From Micromonospora echinaurantiaca (GTDB lineage: Bacteria > Actinomycetota > Actinomycetes > Mycobacteriales > Micromonosporaceae), in the NCBI RefSeq assembly GCF_900090235.1, contig NZ_LT607750.1, forward strand, positions 3,670,501 through 3,734,500: 64,000 nt of DNA. The letters are read 5' to 3'. Below, piece by piece: positions 1 to 9,330 of this stretch (within the stretch, counting starts at the first letter, position 1; each line of letters opens with the position of its first letter). The translations under genes and the position numbers were made by a program. Under the pieces are notes generated by a model, which was not told the DNA's origin, did no database searches, and saw nothing but the letters and a program-made list of their open reading frames with translations.

Positions 1-674
1 CGAGTGCTGCCGGTGTACGTCAACACGTCCCCGGTCGCACTCGCGCCAAGGCGTACCAGGTGCTGTGCGATGCGTACCGCCTTTGGCGCGTAGATCACCC
101 GGTCTCGCTCGACCTCACCAGTCTCCGGCAGCTCCAGATCCTTCTGCCAACGCTTCACCGCGGCGGTAGTGGCCGCAGAAAACTCCTCGTCCACCGTGAA
201 CCCGCCATAGCCGAGGGCGGCGAGGTTACGTTCGAACTGCCGCACGTCAGAGCCTTCTGTGCCCTCGGCCAACGGCCGGTACATCGGCAGGAAGCCATAC
301 AGCAGCACCACCGGCCGCTCGTCGGCGCGCAGCAGCACCCCACCACGCCGCACCGTGGCTCCGACCTCCGGTAGCCAGGTCACCGTGCCCGTAGCGGTCG
401 AAGCAAGCGGTAAAGCTGGACCGTATCCGAGGTCGCCGGCTAGCGTCACGGTCTTGGTCAGGGTCTGCCGGGTGACCGGCGCGGTGGCTGCCGGCCCGGT
501 ACGCGCCGGCGGTGGTTCATCCCCGCCGCGTCCGCCGAGGCCAAGGGTGGCCGCGCCGGCCACCACAAGGGTGACCAACCCGACAACAACACCCAACGCG
601 GCCCGCACCCGCCGGCGCCGCCTCCAGCCCTCCAGGGCACGAATCGGCTCCGTAATATCGGTCGGCTTAGTCAC
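1..674 (-). CDS. Peptidoglycan-binding / HlyD-like efflux adaptor, partial
   Basis: The reading frame starts at a GTG and runs off the left window edge, giving about 224 residues. It has a basic cytosolic start, one membrane helix (about residues 24-46), a linker rich in Pro and Ala, and a peptidoglycan_binding_1-like segment (about 137-180) with the GSDVRQFERNLAALGY and AATTAAVKRWQ signatures. In actinomycetes such proteins are membrane-fusion adaptors usually encoded upstream of MacB-like ABC transporter genes, which would lie outside the window. It follows a lipoprotein gene by 14 bp, so the two are likely co-transcribed. The C-terminal part is not visible. Confidence 0.8.
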   Translation of the reverse strand, partial: MTKPTDITEPIRALEGWRRRRRVRAALGVVVGLVTLVVAGAATLGLGGRGGDEPPPARTGPAATAPVTRQTLTKTVTLAGDLGYGPALPLASTATGTVTWLPEVGATVRRGGVLLRADERPVVLLYGFLPMYRPLAEGTEGSDVRQFERNLAALGYGGFTVDEEFSAATTAAVKRWQKDLELPETGEVERDRVIYAPKAVRIAQHLVRLGASATGDVLTYTGST

Positions 675-688
675 GGGCGCTTACCGAC

Positions 689-1312
689 TCATCCGACGCC
701 GGTCGCGTTCGGGTTCGGGGTGGTCTTCGGCCGCCCATCCAACACCGGCTCACAGATTTGCGACGCGCGGATATTCGCCGCCTGCTCCTGCGGAGTAAGC
801 TCCCGAGGACCCCACCCGTCCTCAGGAAATTCGCCATCCGGGCCCGGGTCAGGCCAGTCCGGCATCCCGTTCGCACGCATACACTTCGCGTACTCACGTC
901 GATGCGCGATCTGCTCCGCCGTCGCCGGGGGCCCCTTCTCCTCCAACTCCTCAGGGACAGGCAGGTTGAAGTCCTTGCACTTCTTTTGAGCCGCCTCCCA
1001 CTTCGGATCGCCCTTCTTCGGGCTGCCTGGCGCACCCAAGTCGACAAAACCCTTGGCGTCTGGGTCCGGTAGGTCAAAGCCCTCCTTACGCAGGCAGTTG
1101 ACCCACTGGCGCCGCCCTTCGACGTACTGGGCGACAACTCCGCCGACCGCGCCAGGCGACCCGGTCGGCTGGGCGCTGGAACCGCCGGCCGTGGCCACCG
1201 GCGGGACATCCGTGGCGCCGGTGCAGGCGCTGAGCGCGAACACCGCTATTGCAGCGGCTCCTACACCGACAAGTCGGCTCCGGGTCTGGTGAAGAACTGT
1301 TGGACGAATCAT
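689..1312 (-). CDS. Secreted lipoprotein, unknown function
   Basis: 207 residues with a short basic N-terminus, a hydrophobic stretch and a lipobox (LSAC, Cys about residue 30), followed by a Ser/Gly/Pro-rich linker. The mature domain is acidic with paired cysteine-containing segments (WVNCLRKEGFDLPDP and YAKCMRANGMPDWPDP) that look like an internal repeat. AGGAG lies 6 bases before the ATG. In related actinomycete loci a protein of this type sits just before a peptidoglycan-binding efflux adaptor, as here, so it may serve that envelope export system. The function is unknown; the lipoprotein call is firm. Confidence 0.75.
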   Translation of the reverse strand: MIRPTVLHQTRSRLVGVGAAAIAVFALSACTGATDVPPVATAGGSSAQPTGSPGAVGGVVAQYVEGRRQWVNCLRKEGFDLPDPDAKGFVDLGAPGSPKKGDPKWEAAQKKCKDFNLPVPEELEEKGPPATAEQIAHRREYAKCMRANGMPDWPDPGPDGEFPEDGWGPRELTPQEQAANIRASQICEPVLDGRPKTTPNPNATGVG

Positions 1313-1397
1313 GTTTTCTCCTGACTTCCTGTCCGGACTGAACGCGCGGGAGCCGCGAGGGCATCCAACGACTTGATTTGCGAGAGGAGAGTGATGT

Positions 1398-2669
1398 TTA
1401 GGAGCCGCGGGCTACCGGCGACCATTGCCAGCCATCGGTCGACCCGTACAACACCCCATCTGTGTAACTGTGCGTGTAGTACCAGCCATCCAGCGTGCGG
1501 CGGACGGAGTGGACGGTGGCGGGGAGGCCAGCCAGTTCGACCGGTTGGTACACACCATCCGAGCGAGCAGCCCACCAGCGGTAACCATCGACGTTCTGGC
1601 CGCGTTGCGGCAGGACTTCAGACAGCACATGTGTTCCGTCGGATGTGACGAACGATGGCGAACCGTCCGGGTCAGCCGGCACGTTGTCCACACCAGGAAC
1701 GCGGTGCCAGCCACCACCGGCCTGACCGCCGTTCTCCACATAACGGTAGACCGCACGGCGTCGCGCGCCATCGATCACGGCGTACCCGGTCGGCCCAACA
1801 TCCGTCGCCAAGGATGGTGCCGGACAGCCCTCCGGCGGGCACGCCGGCGCGTCCGCGAAGACCTTGGTGACCCAGCTACGCCCAGCATCCCGACTCATCG
1901 CGACGGCGGGCCAGCCAGTCGCCGGGTCGACACCCGACGCCCACAGGCGGCCGGCAGACTGCGCGATCGACAGACCTTCACCTTGGGTAACCGGGGGTTG
2001 GTTCGCCAGCCGCGCGATCCGATGTGACACCGGATCGAGTGCGTGCACCGTGCACGGCTCAGTCACCTTGTCCGACTCAGGCCAGCACACGGCCGTGCTT
2101 CCGGTCGACACCCCCTCGACGGCAGAAGCCCGAAGCACCTTGTGCCAGATCCGCCCGCCGTCCGTACTGACCTGCAGCGTCGACCCCCCCGCATCGGGCG
2201 GTTCGGGCAAGACAGCCGCCAGCAATCGGCCAGGTCCGAGGACCGCGAAGCTGGCGACGTTCATCGGTCCCCCGCGGTCGCTCCACGTACGCCCTCCATC
2301 GTCGGAACCAACGAGTTGCATCAGGTCCTTGGCGCACGGCTTACTTGGACACTGCGTGGACATCATCAGGTAGAGATGTCGCGCGTCGGCCGCCCGTGCC
2401 CAGTTGATCCGTTCCCCAGGGTGTGGCAGTACGCCAGGCAACGACTGCTTCTGGTAAATCCTCATATCGCCGCTAACTGACGGCTCCTGCCTAACCATCG
2501 ATGCAACAACCGTTCCGGCGGCCAGGACGAGTGCCACCGCGAACGCACAGTTGGTGACAGTCCGACGACGACGACGCCGGCGGCCCGCCGCGTACACCTC
2601 GTCCGCGACCAGCCTGCTCGGCGGCGCTGAGTCGACCGCCTCCTCGAAGAGCTCACGCAACTCTTTCAT
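1398..2669 (-). CDS. Membrane-anchored beta-propeller-like protein, sigma-factor partner
   Basis: About 423 residues. The start chosen is the ATG that overlaps the stop of the sigma-factor gene by 4 bases (ATGA) and has GGAGGAGAGG just upstream. A short acidic cytosolic segment (KELRELFEEAVDSAPPSRLV) resembles the N-termini of actinomycete anti-sigma-like proteins. It is followed by an RRRRRR cluster, a single membrane helix (about 42-60) and a large extracytoplasmic domain with repeated sialidase/BNR-like motifs (SDDGGRTW, STDGGRIW, SRDAGRSW). The Asp-box repeats suggest a beta-propeller. Coupled translation suggests that it controls the sigma factor or is controlled by it; that is inference. 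Confidence 0.75.
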   Translation of the reverse strand: MKELRELFEEAVDSAPPSRLVADEVYAAGRRRRRRRTVTNCAFAVALVLAAGTVVASMVRQEPSVSGDMRIYQKQSLPGVLPHPGERINWARAADARHLYLMMSTQCPSKPCAKDLMQLVGSDDGGRTWSDRGGPMNVASFAVLGPGRLLAAVLPEPPDAGGSTLQVSTDGGRIWHKVLRASAVEGVSTGSTAVCWPESDKVTEPCTVHALDPVSHRIARLANQPPVTQGEGLSIAQSAGRLWASGVDPATGWPAVAMSRDAGRSWVTKVFADAPACPPEGCPAPSLATDVGPTGYAVIDGARRRAVYRYVENGGQAGGGWHRVPGVDNVPADPDGSPSFVTSDGTHVLSEVLPQRGQNVDGYRWWAARSDGVYQPVELAGLPATVHSVRRTLDGWYYTHSYTDGVLYGSTDGWQWSPVARGS

Positions 2670-3211
2670 GCCCTCTCCTCCATTGCGCAAGCCGGTGCGG
2701 GAGCAAGGCGTGAGTCATTCAAGATCTTGCGCAATGTGGCGAGACCCCGGGCAGTCTGACTTTTGACCGTACCTTCCGAACAACCCAGCGCGGCGGCCGT
2801 CTCAGCCACGTCAAGCCCTTGATAGAACCGGCAGACCAGGGTCACCCGCCGGCGGGGCGGCAACTGACGTAACGCCTGAGCGATAACCACCCGGCGGGCC
2901 GCCGACTCGGCGTCGTCGTCCCCGCCAGCTAGATCGGGCATCTCCGCCACCGGGCGCTCGTGGCGCCGCCAGACTCGTCGGGTCTCGGATAGGTACACCC
3001 GGACCAGACAAGTCCGGACGAACGCGTCCAGCGCCTGCGGATCGCGGATCCGGTGCCAGGCCGAGGCAACCCGGATAAACGCTGCCTGAGTCAAGTCGTC
3101 CGCCCAATGCCAGTCACCGGACATCAGATACGCGGCATGCCGGACCGTCTCGCGTCTAGCAGCGAAGTACTCGCTGAACTGACGCCGAGCCTCATCCTCG
3201 TCGTTTCGCAT
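2666..3211 (-). CDS. SigE-family ECF RNA polymerase sigma factor
   Basis: 181 residues from the ATG preceded by GAAGGGA; an upstream in-frame ATG is less well placed. Region 2 (AAYLMSGDWHWADDLTQAAFIRVASAWHRI) and region 4 (LRQLPPRRRVTLVCRFYQGLDVAETAAALGCSEGTVKSQ in parts) are both complete, with the usual helix-turn-helix near the C-terminus. SigE-family members are group IV sigma factors that direct RNA polymerase to stress or envelope regulons. The gene overlaps the next one by 4 bases, so the pair is one transcription unit. Confidence 0.9.
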   Translation of the reverse strand: MRNDEDEARRQFSEYFAARRETVRHAAYLMSGDWHWADDLTQAAFIRVASAWHRIRDPQALDAFVRTCLVRVYLSETRRVWRRHERPVAEMPDLAGGDDDAESAARRVVIAQALRQLPPRRRVTLVCRFYQGLDVAETAAALGCSEGTVKSQTARGLATLRKILNDSRLAPAPACAMEERA

Positions 3212-3312
3212 CCGACTCCCTTCACCCGTTAGGTGCACTGGCGAGGCGAGGTCGGTTGCTTAGACAGCCCAAGATTATTTCGCGGCTGACCGAGACAGCC
3301 ATCGCTCGATCC

Positions 3313-4227
3313 CTACAGCGGTGGCCCGGCATACCGCTTCCCTCGCACGTAAGGCCAGGGGTTGGCCACGCAGCCGTCGAGAAGCAACGTCTGCTGCATC
3401 ATCACCGGCGCACGCTTTCCCGCACCGGGGCAACGCTCATGCCCGTGGCCCAACTCGTGACCCACCTCATGGTTGATCACATAGGCCCGGTACAGGGTGA
3501 GCGGCACCTCAGCCTCGACGTAGTGGCTTACAGATAGCCGCCAGCGGTCCAGGTTGATAATGACCTTCCCTCGTCCGCGGCACGACGTGTAAGGCTTGCG
3601 GTCCACCCGGATGTCTACCCAGACCGCCGAGCACATCTTCCGAGCGGTGCCGGCGGTGACCAGATAGACCGTGAAATCATGCCCACCCCCATTCGGAACC
3701 CGCTGCAACCGCAGCCGTCCACTCCCGATCCAACTCCGCGCATCGCCCAGCACGGAGTCCACCACCTCGGCAAACTCCCCAACAGCCTCGTTCGTACCGT
3801 TCTCGACAGCCACCCGGTAACGACGCAGCGAGCCAGCCACCCCGACTACCGACCCCCGCCCCGTGGCGTACTCGAACGTGCCCGAGCCAGCCGATGGCAC
3901 TGGCCCGGACAGCCGCAGCGCGGGGGCCTCAGGAATAGACCGCGTCGGTCTAGGGGAGGGCATCGCAGCTACCGGCGGGACTGTCGGAGTAGGCGAACCG
4001 GCGTTAACGGCCGCTCCCCTTGACGGGGGTGCGCCAGCGACCGGGATGAGTACTCCGAGCAGCGCAAGCGCGCTGACCACAGTCAGAACGACCAGCACCA
4101 CCACCTGACCGCGCCGGAACCGCCTACGGCATCGATGCCGCCCCGCACGGCCCCGCGACGATCGCGCATCCGACGACCTGCCCCCGGAAGGATCAATGCT
4201 CCGCACGGATGTTAGGTGCGTCAGCAC
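3313..4227 (-). CDS. DUF3152 family secreted metalloprotease-like protein
   Basis: 304 residues: an Arg-rich N-terminus, one membrane helix or uncleaved signal (VVVLVVLTVVSALALLGVLI, about 42-62), a Pro/Thr-rich linker and a C-terminal DUF3152 domain. The domain contains the zinc-protease motif HEVGHELGHGH, an HExxHxxGHxH signature that normally supplies three zinc ligands, and a conserved C-terminal Cys pair. The protein is probably anchored outside the membrane. The family is common in actinobacteria, but its substrate is not known to me. The gene stands alone, downstream of nothing obvious. Confidence 0.8.
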   Translation of the reverse strand: MLTHLTSVRSIDPSGGRSSDARSSRGRAGRHRCRRRFRRGQVVVLVVLTVVSALALLGVLIPVAGAPPSRGAAVNAGSPTPTVPPVAAMPSPRPTRSIPEAPALRLSGPVPSAGSGTFEYATGRGSVVGVAGSLRRYRVAVENGTNEAVGEFAEVVDSVLGDARSWIGSGRLRLQRVPNGGGHDFTVYLVTAGTARKMCSAVWVDIRVDRKPYTSCRGRGKVIINLDRWRLSVSHYVEAEVPLTLYRAYVINHEVGHELGHGHERCPGAGKRAPVMMQQTLLLDGCVANPWPYVRGKRYAGPPL

Positions 4228-4359
4228 CCTCGATCCGGTTGCTCAGACCGAGCAGCCGATGACCTAACCCAACGTCGAGGCCGCATCAGGTCTCCTCGAC
4301 CTCGGTATGCGGATCGGGCAGCGCGCAGGGCGGCCGACCGCGGATGCCCTTTGCGTCGA

Positions 4360-5212
4360 CCTGGTCGAGGTTGACGCCCGAACCGGCTTCGCCGACCACC
4401 TGGTGCGGGCAAGCGAGAAGGTAAACCGAACCACCGAGCTCAAACGCAACGTGCTGTACGTGATCATCGCGAAGGCCACGAACATGAGTTTGACCGAGAT
4501 GGCGAGTCCTGCGGCGTGCCTATGACGTGCTTGCATGGACCGCCGACTGGCACTGGCCCGAACTTCGATGGTCGCGAACGCCGTGACGATCAGCTACCAC
4601 CAGCTGCCGCTGACGAGGGCGTTCGGGGTCGGGCACTCTGTCGTCTTCTGACGGACAGCGGTCCCGTCAAGGGCAGGAGCATCAACCGCCCCCGCACGTG
4701 GCGGTACGTCGCCCGCGGGCAGGGCGTGTCCATGTACACCCACGTCTCCAACGAGCACTCCGCCTTCGACACCTTCGACACCCAAACAATCGTCGCTAGG
4801 GCGCCGGAATCGCACTACGTGCTCGACTGGCTGCTGGGCAACGAGAGACGGGCCTACCGACCATCAGGCACGCCACCGATATCCGCCGTGCCGCCTCGGC
4901 CAAGTCCGCCCTACGTGACGTGGTCGGCCAACAACGCTCCCCGCGTTCCCGGTACCTCGAAAAGATCACCCAGGTACCGGACCGGGCCAAAGTCTGCCTT
5001 CGGCGCCCGCTACCCGTGGGCGGGGCGCTGCTGACCCGCTGTCTGACCGTCGACTTGATCAATGGACGTGTGGGACGTCCTGCTGCGGCCGCTGCTTGCG
5101 GGGCGGGCACGCCACCGCAGCGCTGGCCGTTGGGAGCCGGTGCTTGTCGAAGAGGCAGCAGAACGCGCTCACCTCCGCGATCAAGGGCACATGGCTACCT
5201 ATCGACCAGCGT
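4360..5212 (+). pseudogene. tnpA: Tn3-family transposase relic
   Basis: Scattered in three frames are blocks of the C-terminal DDE domain of Tn3-type transposases: ELKRNVLYVIIAKATNMSLTEMA at about 4440, ARGQGVSMYTHVSNEHS and ESHYVLDWLLGNE at about 4715-4850, YRTGPKSAF and GALLTRCLTVDLI at about 4975-5060, and GGHATAALAVGS plus KRQQNALTSAIK at about 5098-5190. The order is that of an intact Tn3 TnpA, so this is a frameshifted relic lacking the N-terminal two thirds. The IS21 element begins 25 bases beyond the last recognisable block. Blocks longer than 20 residues are cited by their key residues only. Confidence 0.7.
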
Positions 5213-5306
5213 GGCCAGCGCGATCACGCCACACGGTGTCGGCTCCGCCTGAAAACTGACCCCGTGGTTCCGGCTGAATTTTGACCCCTTCCGGAAGCAT
5301 CGGGAG

Positions 5307-6537
5307 GTGCTGAGCGTGGAGGACTGGGCGGAGATCCGTCGGTTGCATCGGGCGGAGCGGATGGCGATCAAGGCCATCTGTCGGCGGCTGGGGGTCTCGC
5401 GGAACACGGTGCGCAAGGCCTTGGCCAGTCATGAGCCGCCCCGCTATCAGCGGCGGCGAAGGGCTCGATCGTGGATGCGGTGGAGCCGCAGATCCGGGCG
5501 TTGTTGGCGGAGTTCCCGGACATGGCAACGACGGTGATCATGGAGCGGGTCGGGTGGACTCGCGGCAAGACGGTGTTCGCCGATCGGGTGCAGCAGCTTC
5601 GGCCGTTGTTCCGCCGCCCGGACCCCCGGCCAGCGGACGGAGTATCTGCCGGGAGAGCTGGCGCAGTGTGATCTGTGGTTCCCGCCGGCGGACGTGCCGT
5701 TGGGCTTCGGGCAGGTCGGCCGGCCGCCGGTGTTGGTGATGGTGTCGGGGTATTCGCGGTGGCTGTCGGCGGTGATGATCCCGTCTCGGCAGTCACCAGA
5801 TCTGTTGGTCGGGCACTGGACGCTGATCTCCGGGTGGGGGGCGGGTGCCGAAGGCGTTGGTGTGGGACAACGAGTCCGCGGTCGGGCAGTGGCGGGCCGG
5901 GCGGCCTCAGCTGACGGAGGCGATGAATGCCTTCCGCGGCACTCTCGGCATCAAGGTGGTCCAGTGCCGGCCGGCGGACCCGGAGGCCAAGGGCCTGGTC
6001 GAGCGGGCCAACGGCTATCTGGAGACCTCGTTCCTGCCCGGACGCCGCTTCGCCTCGCCGGGCGACTTCAAGGCTCAGCTGTCCGAGTGGTTGGTGCGGG
6101 CGAACAACCGCCAGCATCGGATGCTGGGCTGCCGGCCGGCTGAGCGGTGGGACGCTGACCGGCAGGTGATGCCGCCGCTGCCGCCGGTTGCGCCGGTGGC
6201 CGGCTGGAGGCAGAGCACCCGGCTGCCTCGCGATCATTACGTGCGCTTGGACGGCAACGACTACTCGGTGCACCCATCCGTGGTCGGGCGGCGGGTCGAG
6301 GTCACCGCCGACTGCGACCAGGTGACGGTGTTCTGCGACGGCCGGCCGGTGGCCCGGCACGACCGCTGCTGGGCCAAGCATCAGAGCATCACCGATCCCG
6401 CCCACCGGCAAGCCGCAGCGGACCTGCGCATCGCCGCCCAACGCACTCCAGCGACCGCTGTCGACGCGCAGGTCGAACGCCGGCCATTGAGCGACTACGA
6501 CCGCCTGTTCGGCCTGGACGTTGAGGTGGCTGCGTGA
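5307..6537 (+). pseudogene. istA: IS21 transposase IstA, three frameshifts
   Basis: The frame begins at a GTG with an N-terminal HTH (AIKAICRRLGVSRNTVRKAL) and leaves frame at about 5460, about 5625 and about 5840. The rest is readable: VVEPQIRALLAEFPDM-type segment, EYLPGELAQCDLWFPP with the first catalytic Asp region, GFGQVGRPPVLVMVSGYSRW, then PKALVWDNESAVG with the second catalytic Asp and EAKGLVERANGYLE with the catalytic Glu. DDE residues are therefore present but split between frames. The last segment (5845-6537) is open. It overlaps istB by 4 bases (ATGA-like junction). Confidence 0.85.
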
Positions 6538-7324
6538 TGGCCGCCAAGACCAGCCGCAACGTTGCATCCGAGATCGCGTTCCTCACCCGCGCCCTGAAGG
6601 CGCCATCCCTGGCTGCCTCCGTCGAGAGACTGGCGGAGCGGGCCCGGGCGGAGTCCTGGACGCACGAGGAGTTTCTCGCCGCCTGCCTGCAACGCGAGGT
6701 CGCCGCCCGTGAAGCCCACGGCGGTGAAGGACGCATCCGGGCAGCCAGGTTCCCGGCCCGCAAGAGCCTCGAGGAGTTCGACTTCGACCACCAGCGGTCG
6801 TTGAAGCGGGAAACGATCGCTCACCTGGGCACCCTGGACTTCATCACCGGCCGGGAGAACGTCGTCTTCCTCGGCCCGCCCGGCACCGGCAAGACCCACC
6901 TGTCCATCGGCATCGGGATCCGGGCCTGCCAGGCCGGACACCGCGTCGCGTTCGCCACCGCCGCCGGGTGGGTGTCCCGCCTCGCCGACGCCCACCACGC
7001 CGGCCCCTGCAGGACGAGCTGGTCAAGCTCGGCCGGATCCCGCTGCTGATCGTCGACGAGGTCGGCTACATCCCCTTCGAAGCCGAAGCCGCGAACCTGT
7101 TCTTCCAGCTCGTCTCCAACCGCTACGAACGAGCCTCGCTGATCGTCACCAGCAACAAACCCTTCGGCCGCTGGGGCGAAGTGTTCGGCGACGACGTCGT
7201 CGCCGCAGCCATGATCGACCGCCTCGTCCACCACGCCGAAGTCATCTCCATCAAGGGCGACAGCTACCGGCTCAAAGACCGCGACCTCGGCCGCGTCCCC
7301 GCAGCCAGCAAGACCAACGACTGA
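6534..7324 (+). pseudogene. istB: IS21 helper ATPase IstB, one frameshift
   Basis: IstB is a AAA+ ATPase that assists IstA. The Walker A motif GPPGTGKTH is at about residues 118-126, and Walker B (LLIVDEVGY) lies in the downstream frame. A single missing base at about 7005, where HHAGRLQDEL would be expected, takes the frame out: the first frame stops at 7049 and the second runs to 7324 with the conserved GRWGEVFGDDVVAAAMIDRL tail. With the base restored the protein would be of normal length (about 263 aa). Confidence 0.87.
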
Positions 7325-7542
7325 ACATCAACAACCAGCGAGGGGGTCAACATTCAGCCGGAACACAGGGGTCGAAGTTCAGTCGGCGTTGACACACGGC
7401 AGTGATACCTGCCGGGCGGAGAACAGCGCCGCAATGACCGTCCGCTCTCGCGGCGGCCGACACCAGCAGGGCCCGCGAGAGGCGCACGGCAGCGACCTGC
7501 CACACGGCGTGGGTCGCGCCCGAGCCGTATCACTTAGAACTC

Positions 7543-8372
7543 CTAACTCTTTGACTGTCGGAGTCGTCGCCAGCAGATGATGGCGCAGGCGAGGGTGAGG
7601 AAGGCTTCGTGGATGTCGTCGCGGATCTCCCAGCGGATGCGTAGCCGGCGGAACCAGTGCAGCAGGGCGATGGTCTGTTCGACGACCCACCGTCGGGCGC
7701 CGAGGCCGGAGCCGTGTCCGGTGCCGCGTCGGGCGATGACCGGGGTGATGCCCCTGTCGCGGAGCTGGCGGCGGTAGATGTCGTAGTCGTAACCCCGGTC
7801 GGCGTAGATCCGACCGGGTCGCTGCCGCGGGCGACCGCGGATGCCCTTGATCCGGGGGACCTTGTCGACCAGTGGCAGCAGTTGGGTGACATCGTGACGG
7901 TTGCCGCCGGTCAGGGTCGCGGCGAGGGGGATGCCTCCCGCGTCGGTGATGACGTGGTGTTTCGAGCCCGGGCGGCGGCGGTCGACCAGGCTCGGACCGG
8001 TTTTGGGCCGCCTTTGAGCGCCCGGATGTGGGAGCCGTCGATCACCGCCCGGGACATGTCCAGTTGATCGGCGGCCCGGAGTTTGCCCAGTAGGACTTCG
8101 TGAAGTCGTTGCCACACGCCGGCGTCGCTCCAGTCCCGTAGCCGGCGCCAGCAGGTCATGCCTGACCCGAACCCAAGCTCCTGAGGCAGGTACTCCCAGG
8201 GGATCCCGGTGTAGAGCACGAACAAGATCCCGCACAATACCTTCCGGTCATCAAGCGGCTTGCGCCCTGGATAGCGTAGCAACGGCTCGATCTCGGCCCA
8301 CAGGTCGTCCGAGACGACCCACGGCGGCTGCTCACCTCGCCTCACGGCCGACCACTGTAGTTGATCATCCAT
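7543..8372 (-). CDS. IS5-family transposase, expressed by -1 frameshifting
   Basis: The first frame (8372 to about 8001) gives the N-terminal DUF4096-like part (WAEIEPLLRYPGRKPLDDRK, GIPWEYLPQELGFGSGMTCW) and the first catalytic Asp in VIDGSHIRALKGG. The second frame (to 7543) gives SKHHVITDAGGIPLA, the second Asp in YADRGYDYD, and the Glu region RWVVEQTIALLHWFRRL. They meet at a C_CCA_AAA heptamer (complement of 8001-8007), a classical -1 slip site that gives GGPKTGPSLVDRRRPG, as in intact relatives. Read through this site the protein is about 276 residues and looks functional. Confidence 0.85.
8001..8007 (-). promoter_or_regulatory. Slippery heptamer for programmed -1 frameshift
   Basis: On the coding strand the heptamer is C CCA AAA in the zero frame of the transposase. 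Slipping back one base gives CCC AAA and continues in the frame that carries the rest of the DDE domain. Confidence 0.75.
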
Positions 8373-8454
8373 GAAGGACAGCTCTATGCGTCCGCCTAGA
8401 TCATTCTGTTAGGAGTTCTTAGCCCCACGGGTCGCTCCTTCCCTCGACCCACGC

Positions 8455-8676
8455 TTACGCCGGATACGGCCGATGCATTACAAAACCTAGCGTGGGGACG
8501 TCGTCGCCTTCGGGTTGGACGCGCGCGACCCAACCGGTCGTGATGCCCAAACCCCTGTTCACGGCGAGCTGCCTGGTTACCTCTCGTGCTGGTGACCGCT
8601 GCGCCTTGCGGCTACTGGCCCATGCATGGTCTACGACGGCCGGAGAGAGGACGTGGGTGCCCGCAAGGATGTGCAT
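8455..8676 (-). CDS. Small hypothetical protein
   Basis: 73 residues from an ATG; no recognised domain. It contains a basic central stretch (SSRKAQRSPAREVTRQL) and two Trp residues. The codon pattern is plausible for high-GC coding DNA, but the ribosome binding site is weak. It diverges from the membrane protein gene that starts 66 bases away, which gives some support. Confidence 0.35.
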   Translation of the reverse strand: MHILAGTHVLSPAVVDHAWASSRKAQRSPAREVTRQLAVNRGLGITTGWVARVQPEGDDVPTLGFVMHRPYPA

Positions 8677-8741
8677 AGTTGACCTATGCTTTCGGCCGTT
8701 AGGTCTACGTAAAGCGTCACCTGTTCGGGGAGCGTACGGCG

Positions 8742-9107
8742 ATGGATGCCCGGTCAAAGCAGAGCCTACGTCGTCCTCTTGTCTGGGTCGCGCTCGTAGT
8801 TGCTGCCGCAGGGGCGGTGGCGGGGACCGTGTTGGCTGTTGCGGCGCTGACAGATTTCGGCAAATTTGGCAGCCCGCCTCAGCCCTCGCACGGACCGTTG
8901 ATCGGCGTAGTGACGGATAGCTCACCTCCGTCCGGGCTCCTGCCTACGCTTGATCCGGCTGCGCGGCAACGTGAGTGCGACAAGGCCTTCGCCGCCCTGC
9001 CCAACGACCTTGACCCTGCGATACGACGACTCAAGGCTGAGCAACTGAGCGAGATTTGCGCGACCCCCACGGGTCCGACGATCCCGGCTGCTCCCGCCAC
9101 GCCATAG
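8742..9107 (+). CDS. Small single-pass membrane protein
   Basis: 121 residues: a basic start, one membrane helix (PLVWVALVVAAAGAVAGTVL, about 12-36) and an extracytoplasmic Pro-rich tail with two cysteines (RECDKAF, SEICATP). GGGAG precedes the ATG by 9 bases. No family is recognised. It is probably a bitopic or anchored envelope protein. Confidence 0.6.
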   Translation: MDARSKQSLRRPLVWVALVVAAAGAVAGTVLAVAALTDFGKFGSPPQPSHGPLIGVVTDSSPPSGLLPTLDPAARQRECDKAFAALPNDLDPAIRRLKAEQLSEICATPTGPTIPAAPATP

Positions 9108-9202
9108 CAACGAAGCGCCGTAGGCCACCACCTCCAGGAACCGCAGATGCAGGTCGCCGGCGCGATTGTTTGTCGTCTTCGGCGTCAACAGCGCGGCACA
9201 GG

Positions 9203-9330
9203 GCGGATCTCCTCGTCGGGCAGTCTCCGACCTTCCGCCTCCCCGGACGGGGACAAGGTGGAGCGCCCTACCGGACGAACGATCTTGGTCCGGGTCCGGG
9301 GGAGGCCGGTAGCCCTAACGGGTTCAGAGC
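9203..9330. repeat. Imperfect palindrome, member of a dispersed repeat family
   Basis: The left arm contains CCTCCCCGGACGGGGACAAG and the right arm a near-complement (CTTGGTCCGGGTCCGGGGGA). The segment 9203-9278 is almost identical to 40131-40206, with 41 bases in a row the same. The right arm (from 9282) matches 42346-42395. It is non-coding by inspection and may be a MITE-like or REP-like element. The stretch 9331-9767 after it holds no gene I can support. Confidence 0.6.

Larger units (their letters stand above)
5237..7394 (+). mobile_element. IS21-family element, copy 1 (complete ends)
   Basis: A 2,158-bp element. Its ends align over 52 bases as an imperfect inverted repeat: both begin TGTC, share a TGAC/CGACCCC block and share TTCCGGCTGAAT-TTGACCCC (G or T at one position). 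The flanks carry a 5-bp direct repeat CACGG (5232-5236 and 7395-7399), the expected IS21 target duplication. It holds istA and istB in the usual overlapping order. Both genes are frameshifted, yet a second copy elsewhere in the window translates to the same broken frames. The insertion lies just beyond a Tn3 relic. Confidence 0.92.
7537..8418 (-). mobile_element. IS5-family element (IS427-like group)
   Basis: An 882-bp element with an 11-bp perfect terminal inverted repeat GAACTCCTAAC and a TTA direct repeat at each side (7534-7536 and 8419-8421), fitting the TNA target duplication of the IS427 group. It carries one transposase encoded in two overlapping frames joined by a slippery heptamer. 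Confidence 0.88.
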
